Shown here in pieces: positions 18,193 to 26,889 of a stretch of DNA of 64,000 nucleotides. The notes below the pieces were generated by a model, which ran no database searches, was not told the DNA's origin, and saw nothing but the letters and a program-made list of their open reading frames with translations. Source of the DNA: Alphaproteobacteria bacterium. GTDB lineage: Bacteria; Planctomycetota; Phycisphaerae; UBA1845. The translations under genes were made by a program, and so were the position numbers. How positions within the stretch are numbered: the stretch's first letter is position 1; every line of letters begins with the position of its first letter. Where the stretch lies: the NCBI GenBank assembly GCA_028285105.1, contig JANQQE010000005.1:1-64000 (forward strand), written 5' to 3'.

Positions 18193-20715
18193 ATGCCTCG
18201 AACTCGGAAAATAAACACGCGGATTTATATGGATTCAAAGCCGGCGCTCTGGGGACCTTGGTGCACCACCGCGGTGCTGGGTCTGATCATGCTTGGGACG
18301 GTCCAACCCCTGCTCGCTGCGGATCTTGTCTGCGGCTCGCCTCAGGCAATCGGCGTTTCCGAGTTTGGCGCACAGCAGTTCACGATTCCCACGGTTGATC
18401 CGCCTTCATTCCTCCGCCTGACGACCTATGGCGCTGACGGCGGCGGCGCCGTGCTCCGCGGCAACAATGTTTGCTCCCAGGCCGGAGGTCAGGGCGCAAC
18501 CTCGACCGCAACCTTTAGAGTCGGGTTTGGCCATCAAGAGCTCAATCCCGGCGGAACGATTAGTTTCATCATTGGCGATGCAGGCGGTGATGGGGATGCC
18601 GACATCGCCACCGGCGGACGGGCCGGAGGGGGTGGCGGTGGAACCGGCATTATGTACCGGGCGCCAGGGACGACCACGGATGTGTGCGGCACCGATTGGA
18701 TTGTCTTGGTGGCGGCGGGCGGTGGTGGCGGCGGTTACCAGGGCAAGTTTGCCGGCGCTTGTGTGGACGGTCACACGGGGCGAAGCGGAACCACGGAAAA
18801 CTGCGGTTCCGCCGGCGGGGGCGGCAACGGCGGTGCTCGCGGCTGCAACGGTCTGGGCGGTGGAACGCGCGCGGGTAGAGGTGGCGGAGGGGCATTCGCC
18901 GACGTTAATCTGCCGAACAAGCATGGTTGCCCTGAAGGTGGGGCAGCAGAGAATGGCAATCATGGAGGTGGCGGTGGATGGGGTTTCGGTGGCGGTGGCG
19001 GCGCCGGATTCATCCCCCCCAGCAGCGTGCCCGGTGGTGGAGGTGGTGGCGGATACTCCGGCGGCGGAGGTGGCGCCGCAGCGCGTGAAGGCGGTGGCGG
19101 TGGCAGCTTCGTTTCCTCCTGGGCGATACACGGATCCGGTTCCATCACAGAGGGCAATGGCGCCCACGTGCAGGGCGAGGCCGTTTACGAGTGCATCCCG
19201 AACGACACGTGCGCGTTCGCGAAGCCCGTCGAAGCCGGCACGACGACGTTCAGTGGCGGCGTCAGCGAACGCTGGTTCCGCGTCAGCTCGTCTTGCGCCG
19301 GCGATGTAACCATCGACACGTTCGGGTCGAACTTCGACACCCTGCTGTGTGCGTACGCGGAGTGTGACGGCGCTTTTCTGGGCTGCAATGATGACGCGGA
19401 CGGCACACTGCAGTCGCGGCTCACCGTCAACTTGGCGCCGCTGCAGCAGGTTTTGGTGCGGATCACTTCGTTCGAAGGTGCGAATGTCTTCCCCGGACAA
19501 TTGACTGTCACCCCGGTGGAAGATCCAGACTGGGACGGTGTGTGCGGAGTTGCCGACAATTGTCCCGACACGGCCAACGCGGATCAGGCGGATGACGACC
19601 TGGACGGCATTGGCGACGTGTGCGATCCGTGCGTGGGGTTTAACGACACCACGGATTCCGATGGGGACGGCGTACCGAATGGATGTGATCTATGCTACGG
19701 AAACGATGATTCGATCGACTGCGATAGCAACGGGATTCCTGATCTTTGCGACCTCACCCGCATCGGGCGATTCGAATCCTTCGGCGGTGGAATTTCCGAC
19801 TACATGCTGAATGGCAATGCGACAATGAGCAATGGCTCGGTTCGATTAACCGAGGCGCAGCCAGCGCAGATTGGCTCCGTCATTTTCGAACCCGTATCAG
19901 ACTTGCCAGTGGAGAATTTTTTTGTCCAGTTTGACATTCGGATGGGTGGTGGGACTGGCGCGGACGGCATGGCCTTCGCCCTGATCGACGCGGATGCCGC
20001 GGGCAACGATCTGGTATTCGGTGAAACAGGTGGCAATCAGCCTCTGGCGATCAGCTTCGACACGTATGGTAGCCACCCTGGCGACGCGAATGATGTCGCA
20101 CTTTTTGCCTACGGGGTGGAGAAGGCGCGCGTGCAATTGCCCTACCAATTGGATAACAACACCTGGTACCGCGTGATCTTCTTCTACGACGGAGATATTG
20201 CGTCGCTATCGATCCGGGATTCGGCCGGCAACTTTGACTACGTGTTTCTCCACGTGTTCATTCCCGAGGTGCCGCCTTTGCGGGCCCGCTACGGTTTCGG
20301 CGGCCGAACCGGAGGGGTCACCAACGAGCATCGCGTCGACAATGTTAGATTCCAAGTTTTGGATGTGGTCAACGATTGCGACATGAATGGAACCCCGGAC
20401 ACCTGCGAAATCGATAGCGACAGTGACGGCGCCATCGATGCCTGCGACAACTGCCCGGGCGTGGCCAACTTTGAACAGTTAGACGGTGATAGCGATGGGT
20501 TGGGCGATGCGTGCGATCCGTGCGCCGGAGGGCTGGCCTCCGGTGATGCCGATGGTGATGGTGACGTCGATGCGGACGACTACATCAGCTTCAACACGTG
20601 TCACGCGGGACCGGGTGTCGACATGGGCAACGGCTGCGAGTGTTTCGATTTCGATGCCGACAACGATAACGATCTGCTGGACTTTGCTGAGTTTGGGATG
20701 TTGCTCGTTCCATAA
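18193..20715 (+). CDS. Secreted protein with ALK-like glycine-rich, lectin and dockerin-like domains
   Basis: ATG 18193 follows AAAGGA and gives 840 residues. A hydrophobic export signal lies at about 20-45 (LGLIMLGTVQPLLAA). Residues about 79-306 are an extremely Gly-rich region with long GGGGGG strings and paired cysteines, resembling the ALK/LTK glycine-rich domain (PF12810). A pre-peptidase C-terminal-like domain follows (about 335-440), then TSP3-like repeats (about 445-515). A legume-lectin-like beta sandwich occupies about 518-717 (DGMAFALIDAD, AISFDTYG). The usual EF-hand tail closes it (DADGDGDVDADDY, CECFDFDADNDND). It is probably an exported carbohydrate-binding or matrix protein; no catalytic domain is seen. 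It is the first gene divergent from the module 2 sigma factor. Confidence 0.9.
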   Translation: MPRTRKINTRIYMDSKPALWGPWCTTAVLGLIMLGTVQPLLAADLVCGSPQAIGVSEFGAQQFTIPTVDPPSFLRLTTYGADGGGAVLRGNNVCSQAGGQGATSTATFRVGFGHQELNPGGTISFIIGDAGGDGDADIATGGRAGGGGGGTGIMYRAPGTTTDVCGTDWIVLVAAGGGGGGYQGKFAGACVDGHTGRSGTTENCGSAGGGGNGGARGCNGLGGGTRAGRGGGGAFADVNLPNKHGCPEGGAAENGNHGGGGGWGFGGGGGAGFIPPSSVPGGGGGGGYSGGGGGAAAREGGGGGSFVSSWAIHGSGSITEGNGAHVQGEAVYECIPNDTCAFAKPVEAGTTTFSGGVSERWFRVSSSCAGDVTIDTFGSNFDTLLCAYAECDGAFLGCNDDADGTLQSRLTVNLAPLQQVLVRITSFEGANVFPGQLTVTPVEDPDWDGVCGVADNCPDTANADQADDDLDGIGDVCDPCVGFNDTTDSDGDGVPNGCDLCYGNDDSIDCDSNGIPDLCDLTRIGRFESFGGGISDYMLNGNATMSNGSVRLTEAQPAQIGSVIFEPVSDLPVENFFVQFDIRMGGGTGADGMAFALIDADAAGNDLVFGETGGNQPLAISFDTYGSHPGDANDVALFAYGVEKARVQLPYQLDNNTWYRVIFFYDGDIASLSIRDSAGNFDYVFLHVFIPEVPPLRARYGFGGRTGGVTNEHRVDNVRFQVLDVVNDCDMNGTPDTCEIDSDSDGAIDACDNCPGVANFEQLDGDSDGLGDACDPCAGGLASGDADGDGDVDADDYISFNTCHAGPGVDMGNGCECFDFDADNDNDLLDFAEFGMLLVP

Positions 20716-20760
20716 GTCCGAGTAATAAGCAAGGGGGAAGTTGCCGCGGGCAACGAATGC

Positions 20761-20796
20761 GCGGCGGGAGGCAACACGCTTCCCGCCGCGTTTTTT
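20761..20796 (+). terminator. Rho-independent terminator after 18193-20715
   Basis: A perfect 9-bp stem (GCGGCGGGA / TCCCGCCGC) with an 11-nt loop is followed by G and six T. It separates 18193 from 20999, so the downstream gene needs its own promoter. Confidence 0.88.
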
Positions 20797-20897
20797 CTTC
20801 GCGATAGTGGCCTCGCCAATCCTCTCGACTGGGAAACCCGCTCTAACCCATTTCTTCACAAGTAGTTAAAGGCTCGCTGGAAATCACAGGATTTTTT

Positions 20898-20937
20898 GGT
20901 TTCGCGGTCAGCCGGTTTCGGTGTGTACGGGGGTGAG
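20898..20937 (+). promoter_or_regulatory. Class 1 upstream element, 40-nt perfect repeat copy 2
   Basis: Identical over 40 nt to 18083-18122 and placed 61 nt before the GTG start at 20999, just after a terminator. The preceding 25 nt are also similar (GGAAATC versus AGAAATC, T-rich run). The duplicated context argues that the block itself drives or regulates both genes. Confidence 0.65.
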
Positions 20938-20998
20938 GGCGCAGCGCGTCGCTCGACTGTGGCACAACATGATCAGTATTGCGAACAAGGAGAACACC

Positions 20999-23900
20999 GT
21001 GAATTACGCAACCAGCAACTCGATTGACAGCACCCGACGGATCTGTCTGGCGCTTGGCTTCGCGCTAGCTCTTGTCACCACCTCTCAAACGCTGGGGCAG
21101 ACGTTCTCCAATACGACCCCGATCACGATCAACCCAATTGAGAACAGTCCCTATCCGGCGAATCCGAACCGCTGGACGCGCAATACGTCCGCGCCTTACC
21201 CCAGCGTCATCAATGTGTCGGGTGTCTCTGGTGACTTTGCCATCGAAGTGACGCTGCATGATTATTCTCACACCTATCCGTTCATGACCAATGTCCTGCT
21301 GGTCCCGCCCGCGGGCCCGGAGAGCGTCATACTCATGTTTCAGAGTGGCGGTCACCCGGATGTCGCGAACGTGGAGTTGACCTTTGCGGATGGCGCGCCG
21401 GTTCTGCCCTTTCCGATTGCAAGTGGCCGCTATCGTCCCACAACGGAACTGCCTCAGCCGTTGTTTCTCGACCCGGCGCCGAACTCCGGATTCGGCGTCA
21501 ACTATTCAACCGATTTCTCACAATTCAATAGTGGCAACGTGAACGGTACGTGGAGCCTTTATGTCATGTCCGCAGGCATGCCGACGGTCACCAACTGGGC
21601 CTCGGGGCAGTTCGCTGGCGGTTGGAGCATACGATTCGTTCCCGATACGGATGGCGACGGTGTTTTTGATACAACCGACAACTGCTTGAACACGCCAAAT
21701 GCAGATCAGGTCAATTGGGACGGAGATGAATTCGGAGATGCTTGCGACAATTGCATCGGCGTAGTCAACGATCAGTTCGACTCCGATGAAGATGGACTGG
21801 GAGATGAATGCGATACATGTGTGTTTGTCGTAAACCCCGAGCAAATCGACAACGACTTCGATTCTGTCGGTGACGCGTGCGACAACTGCCCTTATGATTC
21901 CAACGCGAATCAAGCCGATGCGGACGGAGACTTCCACGGCGACGCTTGCGATAACTGTCCGGCAGTAAGCAATGAATATCAGTCAGACAGCGACGGCGAC
22001 CGCGTCGGCGACGATTGCGACAACTGCCCGTCGACGCCGAACCCAAATCAGGCTGACAGCGACAACGACAACGTGGGCGACGCCTGCGACACCTGTTCGG
22101 GTGCGGGTATCACAAATGTGACGCGGAACACGACGCACCCAACGATTCAAGCCGCCATCAGCGCCGCCCAGCCAAACGACGAAATTCACCTCGGTCCATG
22201 TACGTTTAATGAGTACAACATTAAGTTCGTCGAGGCTCGCAACGTCAAGATTCGTGGTGCCGGTCGCGAACGGACGTTCATTGACGGAAGCTCCAACGAC
22301 AACCATTCGGTTTTCTCGATCAATGCTGCGGGCATCGACGACACCACTGTGATTTCCGATCTGACGATCTTGAATGCTGGTGGACCGGGCATCGTGACGA
22401 ACGGGAATTCACCGACGATCGACGATGTGCGCTTCCTGAACATCACAGGCGCAAGCGCATTGATCGTAACTGGGCCCTCGTACGTCAACAGCTGCGTTTT
22501 CGCCGGTAATTCCGGTGCCGATGCGACGCTGACGATTGACACTTCAAACGGCAAACCCACGGTACTTCAGGGATTGTTCTATGACAACACATCAGACTAC
22601 GCGATTAGTGTTGACGGCACCGGTGACTGCAGTCTTGCCAACTGCACGATCACTCCCGCGTCCGTAGCACCACTGCGCCTCGGCGCGTCGGCGACTTTGG
22701 AACTCTGGAACACCATCGTGACCGGTACACCGATCTTTGATGGCACACTCGACGCGCGGCTCAGCCTTTTTGCCGGCGCCGTTGGATCGAATCTCGACGG
22801 TGCTCCGACCTTCGTGGATTCTTCGATTGGAGACTATCGCCTGGCGGCTGGTTCGCTCGGTATTGACCAAGCCGCCGGATTACTGTTAGCGGCCGCCGGT
22901 GCCGGTCTATTCGATATCGCTGATGTTCTTGGACAGCCTCGAGGCCACGACGACCTGGGCGTCCAGAATGGACCGGGCGGTCTGCTCGACATCGGCGCGA
23001 TCGAGTTTCAGGGGCTCACCGACACCGATGGCGATGGTGTCGGTGATGTGCTGGACGCCTGTCCCGGATCTGATGATGCCGTGGACACTGACGGCGATGG
23101 CATCGCCGATGGATGCGACAACTGCGCAGATATCGCCAACGCCGACCAAGCCGACACCGACTCCATCGATCCGCAGTTGCAACCAGCCGCCGCGTTTCGC
23201 TTCGAAGGTCAGGTGGGAACGACAGTGTTCGACGAGGTAAACGGCGTCGACGGAATACTTGCCCCAGCTGCGTGGACCGTGAACGGACGGCGTGGGGGCG
23301 GTATCGTGCTGAATGGCGTTGACGAAGCGGTCACCATTCCGGACAGTGAAGCCATCGACTTCGATACCGATGCGGCCTTCACTGTCATGGCGTGGATCAA
23401 GGCACCGCTGGTGCAAAACGATACGCTCAACACCGACAATGACATCATCGAAAAGTGGGACGGAATCGGCGGTTACCCTTTTGTCATCCGGATTAGCAAT
23501 CAGGACGCCACGACCCCCGGGCAAATCACCGCCGCCCGGTACGACGGTTCCTCCGGCGTAAGTGTCTTTTCACGGACTCGAATCAATGACGCCCGCTGGC
23601 ATCACGTCGCCTTCGTGCGAGAAAACACAGGCGTGCTTCGCCTCTACATTGACGGCGAGGAGGAGGCCTCCGCCCAAGACACGCTGACGGGTTCCACGCG
23701 GAACAACTCACCTCTTTTCCTGGGCAAGCGCAACGCCATCAATTTCTTCACCGGCGAGCTTGACGAGGTCGCTATCTACTCCACTGCACTCACGAACGTT
23801 CAGATCGATTACGTCATTTCCTGGGGGTTAAGCGACGGTGTCGGTGATGTTTGCGACAACTGCCCGGCCATCCCCAATACTGACCAAGCCGACATGGACG

Positions 23901-25873
23901 GCGACTCGTTCGGGGATGCGTGCGACGGCTGTCCGGGCAACATCAACGCATTCAATCAAACGAAGGGCACGTTTCACCAAACCGTTCAGGACGCAATCGA
24001 CAGCGCGACGTCCGGAGATGAAATCAATCTGGGCGCTTGCACTTTCTACGAGGACAACCTGGTCATGCCTTCCGGCGTTGATCTTAGGATCGTCGGTGCC
24101 GGCATCGGGTCCACCATCATCGATGGCGAAGATGACGATGATGATTCAGTCTTTCTCTTCCAGGACACCTTACAGACCGAAAACACATTGATACAAGGGA
24201 TGACGATCACCAACGGCGGCGGTCCTGCAGTTAGCGCCGTGGCGGCGAAGCCGACAATCTCCAATGTACACTTCAAGAATTGCACCGGCACCGCGATGAC
24301 TCTTCGCGACGATCTATTGGTCGATCGGTGTGTATTCTCGGGCAATAACACGAGCTATGAGACCGTGTCTATCGCAGAGGGTGGTCCGACTTTTCTCGAT
24401 TGCCTGTTCTACAACAACAGCAATATTGATATCGTAGTCAACAACGAAGAGGGAACGGCGAAGTTCGTCAACTGCACAATGATCGGTGACGGAGAGGTGA
24501 TGCAACTGCGGCCGCTGTCCAGCACACAGATGACGAACTCAATCGTGGAAGGGTGGATCAATCAGCTAGGGACACTCGCCGCTTGGAATAACATCTACTG
24601 GGGCGCCTCCGGCGACAATATTGACGGTAACGCAACCTTTGTCGATCGGGATAACGCTGACTTTCGGCTCGCTGCCGGATCGCTCGGCATTGACGGGGGC
24701 GATTACGATGAGTTCATCGCCGCTGGCGGAGAGGCGACTCTTGATCGACCTCTGGACGATCTGGGGATCGCAAATACCGGGTCCGGTGTCAGCCCGTATC
24801 TCGACCTGGGGCCCTTCGAGTTTCAGGGCCTGACCGACAGCGATGGGGATGGCGTCGGAGATTCCATCGACCTTTGCCCTGGATTCGATGACAGCCAGGA
24901 CGTCGACGGTGACGGCATTCCAGACGGGTGTGACAATCCGCCGGTGGTCACTGTCCCCGCGGACCTTACAATTGGCGATCAATACCGACTGTTCTTTGTA
25001 ACCTCCAATCGATACGCGGCCGAGTCGAGCGACGCGAATCATTACAATCAAATCGTCACGACTGAAGCCGGTTGGGTTCCGCGTCTCGCCAGCCTGAACG
25101 CGACCTGGACCGCGATTGTCGCGACTCCCTCAGTGACAGCGCCGGTGAACAGCGGCACGGAGTGGCAGGCGGATGGACCGACCGGCGTTCCCATTTATCT
25201 CGTAGACGGAAATCGAATGGCTGACGACTACGACCACTTCTGGACGCTGCCGACGGGTCTTCGTGTGGCGCCCAATCTCACGGGCGACCTCCGGATACCG
25301 ACCCCACGCGTTTGGACCGGAACGCAGCAGGGCGGATCGACGAGCTCGCCGCTTGGTGGCACAGACAGTGAAGGAATGGCTATGGCGGGCTGGCCGGAGA
25401 CTACCGGCAATTTCTTCCTTAAATATCGGGAGTATCCGCAAACCAGAAGGTTCACACTCTACGCGATCAGCGAGGTGCTTACCGTCGAGTGCCCGGACAC
25501 CAACGACACCGACGGCGATGGGCTGGGCGATTCCTGCGATAATTGCCCGCTGACCGACAATGCCGATCAAGCCGACGCGGATGCTGACGGTGTCGGTGAC
25601 GCTTGCGATGTGTGCAGTTCGGGCGATGATACGGTGGACACAGACGGCGATCTGATTCCCGATGCGTGCGATCCATGCGCCGGTGGATGGGCCACCGGCG
25701 ATGCCGACGGCGATGGCGATGTCGATACCGATGATTACACCAAGTTCTCCGCCTGCATATCTGGTCCCGGAGGCGGAACGGGCGCAGGTTGCGATTGCTT
25801 CGACTTCGATGATGACGGTGATAATGACCTCCTAGACTACGCCGAGTTGGCGGTGATGTTGGCGCGACCGTAG
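20999..25873 (+). CDS. Giant secreted beta-helix / LamG / TSP3 protein with dockerin-like tail
   Basis: GTG 20999 has a strong AAGGAG 7 nt upstream, giving 1624 residues with a signal peptide (to about 38, TLGQ). In order: convertase-P-like sandwich (about 38-215), TSP3 repeats (217-367), beta-helix (370-670), TSP3 repeats, LamG domain (722-945), TSP3 repeats, second beta-helix (about 982-1277), TSP3 repeats, a domain of about 184 residues opening YRLFFVTSNRYAAESSD (about 1314-1497), TSP3 repeats and the EF-hand tail (1557-1624). Both the LamG and the YRLFFVTS domain interrupt a calcium repeat exactly in frame, as if inserted. It is a paralogue of the protein at 8649. Location is probably the cell surface or extracellular; function is unknown. 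Confidence 0.9.
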   Translation: MNYATSNSIDSTRRICLALGFALALVTTSQTLGQTFSNTTPITINPIENSPYPANPNRWTRNTSAPYPSVINVSGVSGDFAIEVTLHDYSHTYPFMTNVLLVPPAGPESVILMFQSGGHPDVANVELTFADGAPVLPFPIASGRYRPTTELPQPLFLDPAPNSGFGVNYSTDFSQFNSGNVNGTWSLYVMSAGMPTVTNWASGQFAGGWSIRFVPDTDGDGVFDTTDNCLNTPNADQVNWDGDEFGDACDNCIGVVNDQFDSDEDGLGDECDTCVFVVNPEQIDNDFDSVGDACDNCPYDSNANQADADGDFHGDACDNCPAVSNEYQSDSDGDRVGDDCDNCPSTPNPNQADSDNDNVGDACDTCSGAGITNVTRNTTHPTIQAAISAAQPNDEIHLGPCTFNEYNIKFVEARNVKIRGAGRERTFIDGSSNDNHSVFSINAAGIDDTTVISDLTILNAGGPGIVTNGNSPTIDDVRFLNITGASALIVTGPSYVNSCVFAGNSGADATLTIDTSNGKPTVLQGLFYDNTSDYAISVDGTGDCSLANCTITPASVAPLRLGASATLELWNTIVTGTPIFDGTLDARLSLFAGAVGSNLDGAPTFVDSSIGDYRLAAGSLGIDQAAGLLLAAAGAGLFDIADVLGQPRGHDDLGVQNGPGGLLDIGAIEFQGLTDTDGDGVGDVLDACPGSDDAVDTDGDGIADGCDNCADIANADQADTDSIDPQLQPAAAFRFEGQVGTTVFDEVNGVDGILAPAAWTVNGRRGGGIVLNGVDEAVTIPDSEAIDFDTDAAFTVMAWIKAPLVQNDTLNTDNDIIEKWDGIGGYPFVIRISNQDATTPGQITAARYDGSSGVSVFSRTRINDARWHHVAFVRENTGVLRLYIDGEEEASAQDTLTGSTRNNSPLFLGKRNAINFFTGELDEVAIYSTALTNVQIDYVISWGLSDGVGDVCDNCPAIPNTDQADMDGDSFGDACDGCPGNINAFNQTKGTFHQTVQDAIDSATSGDEINLGACTFYEDNLVMPSGVDLRIVGAGIGSTIIDGEDDDDDSVFLFQDTLQTENTLIQGMTITNGGGPAVSAVAAKPTISNVHFKNCTGTAMTLRDDLLVDRCVFSGNNTSYETVSIAEGGPTFLDCLFYNNSNIDIVVNNEEGTAKFVNCTMIGDGEVMQLRPLSSTQMTNSIVEGWINQLGTLAAWNNIYWGASGDNIDGNATFVDRDNADFRLAAGSLGIDGGDYDEFIAAGGEATLDRPLDDLGIANTGSGVSPYLDLGPFEFQGLTDSDGDGVGDSIDLCPGFDDSQDVDGDGIPDGCDNPPVVTVPADLTIGDQYRLFFVTSNRYAAESSDANHYNQIVTTEAGWVPRLASLNATWTAIVATPSVTAPVNSGTEWQADGPTGVPIYLVDGNRMADDYDHFWTLPTGLRVAPNLTGDLRIPTPRVWTGTQQGGSTSSPLGGTDSEGMAMAGWPETTGNFFLKYREYPQTRRFTLYAISEVLTVECPDTNDTDGDGLGDSCDNCPLTDNADQADADADGVGDACDVCSSGDDTVDTDGDLIPDACDPCAGGWATGDADGDGDVDTDDYTKFSACISGPGGGTGAGCDCFDFDDDGDNDLLDYAELAVMLARP

Positions 25874-25914
25874 TTTGGGTCTCGAATTCCGGAGCGTTCA
25901 AATCAACTTGTACG

Positions 25915-25947
25915 ATCAAGCTGTCCCGCGCGCCGGGACAGTTTGAT
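25915..25947 (+). terminator. Strong hairpin after 20999-25873
   Basis: A 14-bp stem including one G-T pair (ATCAAGCTGTCCCG / CGGGACAGTTTGAT) with a 5-nt loop begins 41 nt after the stop codon. It lacks a long T tract, so termination is likely but not certain. Confidence 0.6.
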
Positions 25948-26136
25948 TACTTTGTGTGGAATCTCGTTCAGTGCAGACCCTCCTCATCAAGTGATTCGAT
26001 GTTCGAAGAAAACTGCGACGATGTCGAGTCGGCAGGGCTTGCGGTCGTTTCAACAGCGCGGAATTGATCGAGCGAGTGTAAGCTTCGCCAAGGCCCTACT
26101 CGTGAGTCGGCGATCGCGCGGGCCAGGGGATCGATA

Positions 26137-26490
26137 CCCCCCGCCCCAATGTGCATGTCAGTTGCCTCACCACGTTCAGAAGGAACCCTTCTTGTTGCGG
26201 AGGGTGGGTGCAAGCCCTCCTCCTTGCGTGTACTTGTTCGCAGTTGTGACACATAGTGACACTTCTCAAGTACTCATTTCCGAACACGCCTACACCTGCT
26301 TGGTCCTCGTGAATTTCGATGGCAAGAGGAGGAGGTTTTTGACCCCTACCGAACATCGTTAAGCGCCAAAATGTCCAAGTCGAATAATGGAAATGGGTTA
26401 CGAGCAAATTGCGATAGTGGTGGTACCTAACAAAGCTGGCGGATTCTGGGGGCGATATTGATGTAAAGCATTTGATAATAGAGACTTAAC
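26137..26490. repeat. Right-end sequence of element 1 (copy B)
   Basis: About 350 nt homologous to copies A and C, beginning near a CCCCCCGCCCCA block also seen in copy C at 56421. It is clearly more diverged than A is from C. It ends at the tRNA-Ser core. The gap 25874-26889 holds the terminator hairpin, this repeat, the core, the left end of element 2 and a stretch (26656-26889) with a 15-nt direct repeat; no gene is seen. Confidence 0.75.
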
Positions 26491-26509
26491 GGAGGAGGAG
26501 GGATTCGAA
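26491..26509 (-). repeat. att-like core B (tRNA-Ser 3' end)
   Basis: Nineteen nt identical to 56772-56790; the discriminator base to the left also matches. Perfect 11-nt inverted arms (GAGGAGGGATT at 26495-26505 and AATCCCTCCTC at 26519-26529) flank a 13-nt spacer. With the conserved ends on either side, the junction resembles a complete attP site. Confidence 0.78.
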
Positions 26510-26655
26510 ACGGGGATTAATCCCTCCTCAAAACAGTGATAGTAGCTTCAAATCGCGGATTCGTCGAGTTTGCTGCGAGACCGGTCAGACCACTCTTGAC
26601 CCGCTGAGACCACGATAGACCACTTTTACCGAGTACTCGTCGAGTACTCGGTTGG
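26510..26655. repeat. Left-end sequence of element 2
   Basis: Homologous to 4524-4672: same TCCTCAAAAC block, TTCAAATCGCGGATTCGTCG block, GGTCAGACCACT...TTGACC inverted repeat, AGACCA words and two perfect tandem palindromes CGAGTACTCG at 26630-26650. Confidence 0.7.
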
Positions 26656-26690
26656 AGAGCGACTAATTCACAGCTCAGACGCGCATCTGG

Positions 26691-26826
26691 GATTGGGGTT
26701 GATCATCCAATTGCGGCAGGACCAGCGAGGCAAGATGTTGATCACGTCTATTCGTTGTATCTATGGGCCAATGGGACGAAGTCATCAGGGCATCGTGCCC
26801 CTGAATATCGATTGGGGTTGATCACC
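26691..26826 (+). repeat. 15-nt direct repeat in gap before kinase 3
   Basis: GATTGGGGTTGATCA occurs at 26691-26705 and 26812-26826. Between them lies a small hairpin-capable stretch (CAGGGC...GCCCCTG near 26790). The 234-nt gap between the left end of element 2 and the kinase stop has no gene; the repeats may be protein-binding sites. Nothing else is seen. Confidence 0.4.
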
Positions 26827-26889
26827 ATCGAGGAGGAGTTGAGGTATGCCTGTTTGTCGCCCACCCGATTCTCCATGATATTTCGACGA

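Larger units (their letters stand above)
4505..26490. mobile_element. tRNA-Ser-associated element 1 (about 22 kb)
   Basis: Bounded by the 19-nt tRNA-Ser core at 4505 and the next core at 26491, with a conserved left end after the first and a conserved right end before the second. It contains two modules of ECF sigma, Ser/Thr kinase-TPR and giant secreted proteins, and nothing recognisable as an integrase, relaxase, replication or phage function. The term cis-mobilizable element fits: att-bounded DNA without its own recombinase. The element model is an inference from repeat geometry. A simple tandem duplication of a tRNA-flanking segment is the main alternative. Confidence 0.6.

Noticed and set aside
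18770-19157. Pro-rich minus-strand reading frames opposite the glycine-rich domain
   Set aside because: These are complements of Gly codons in a clearly coding plus-strand gene.
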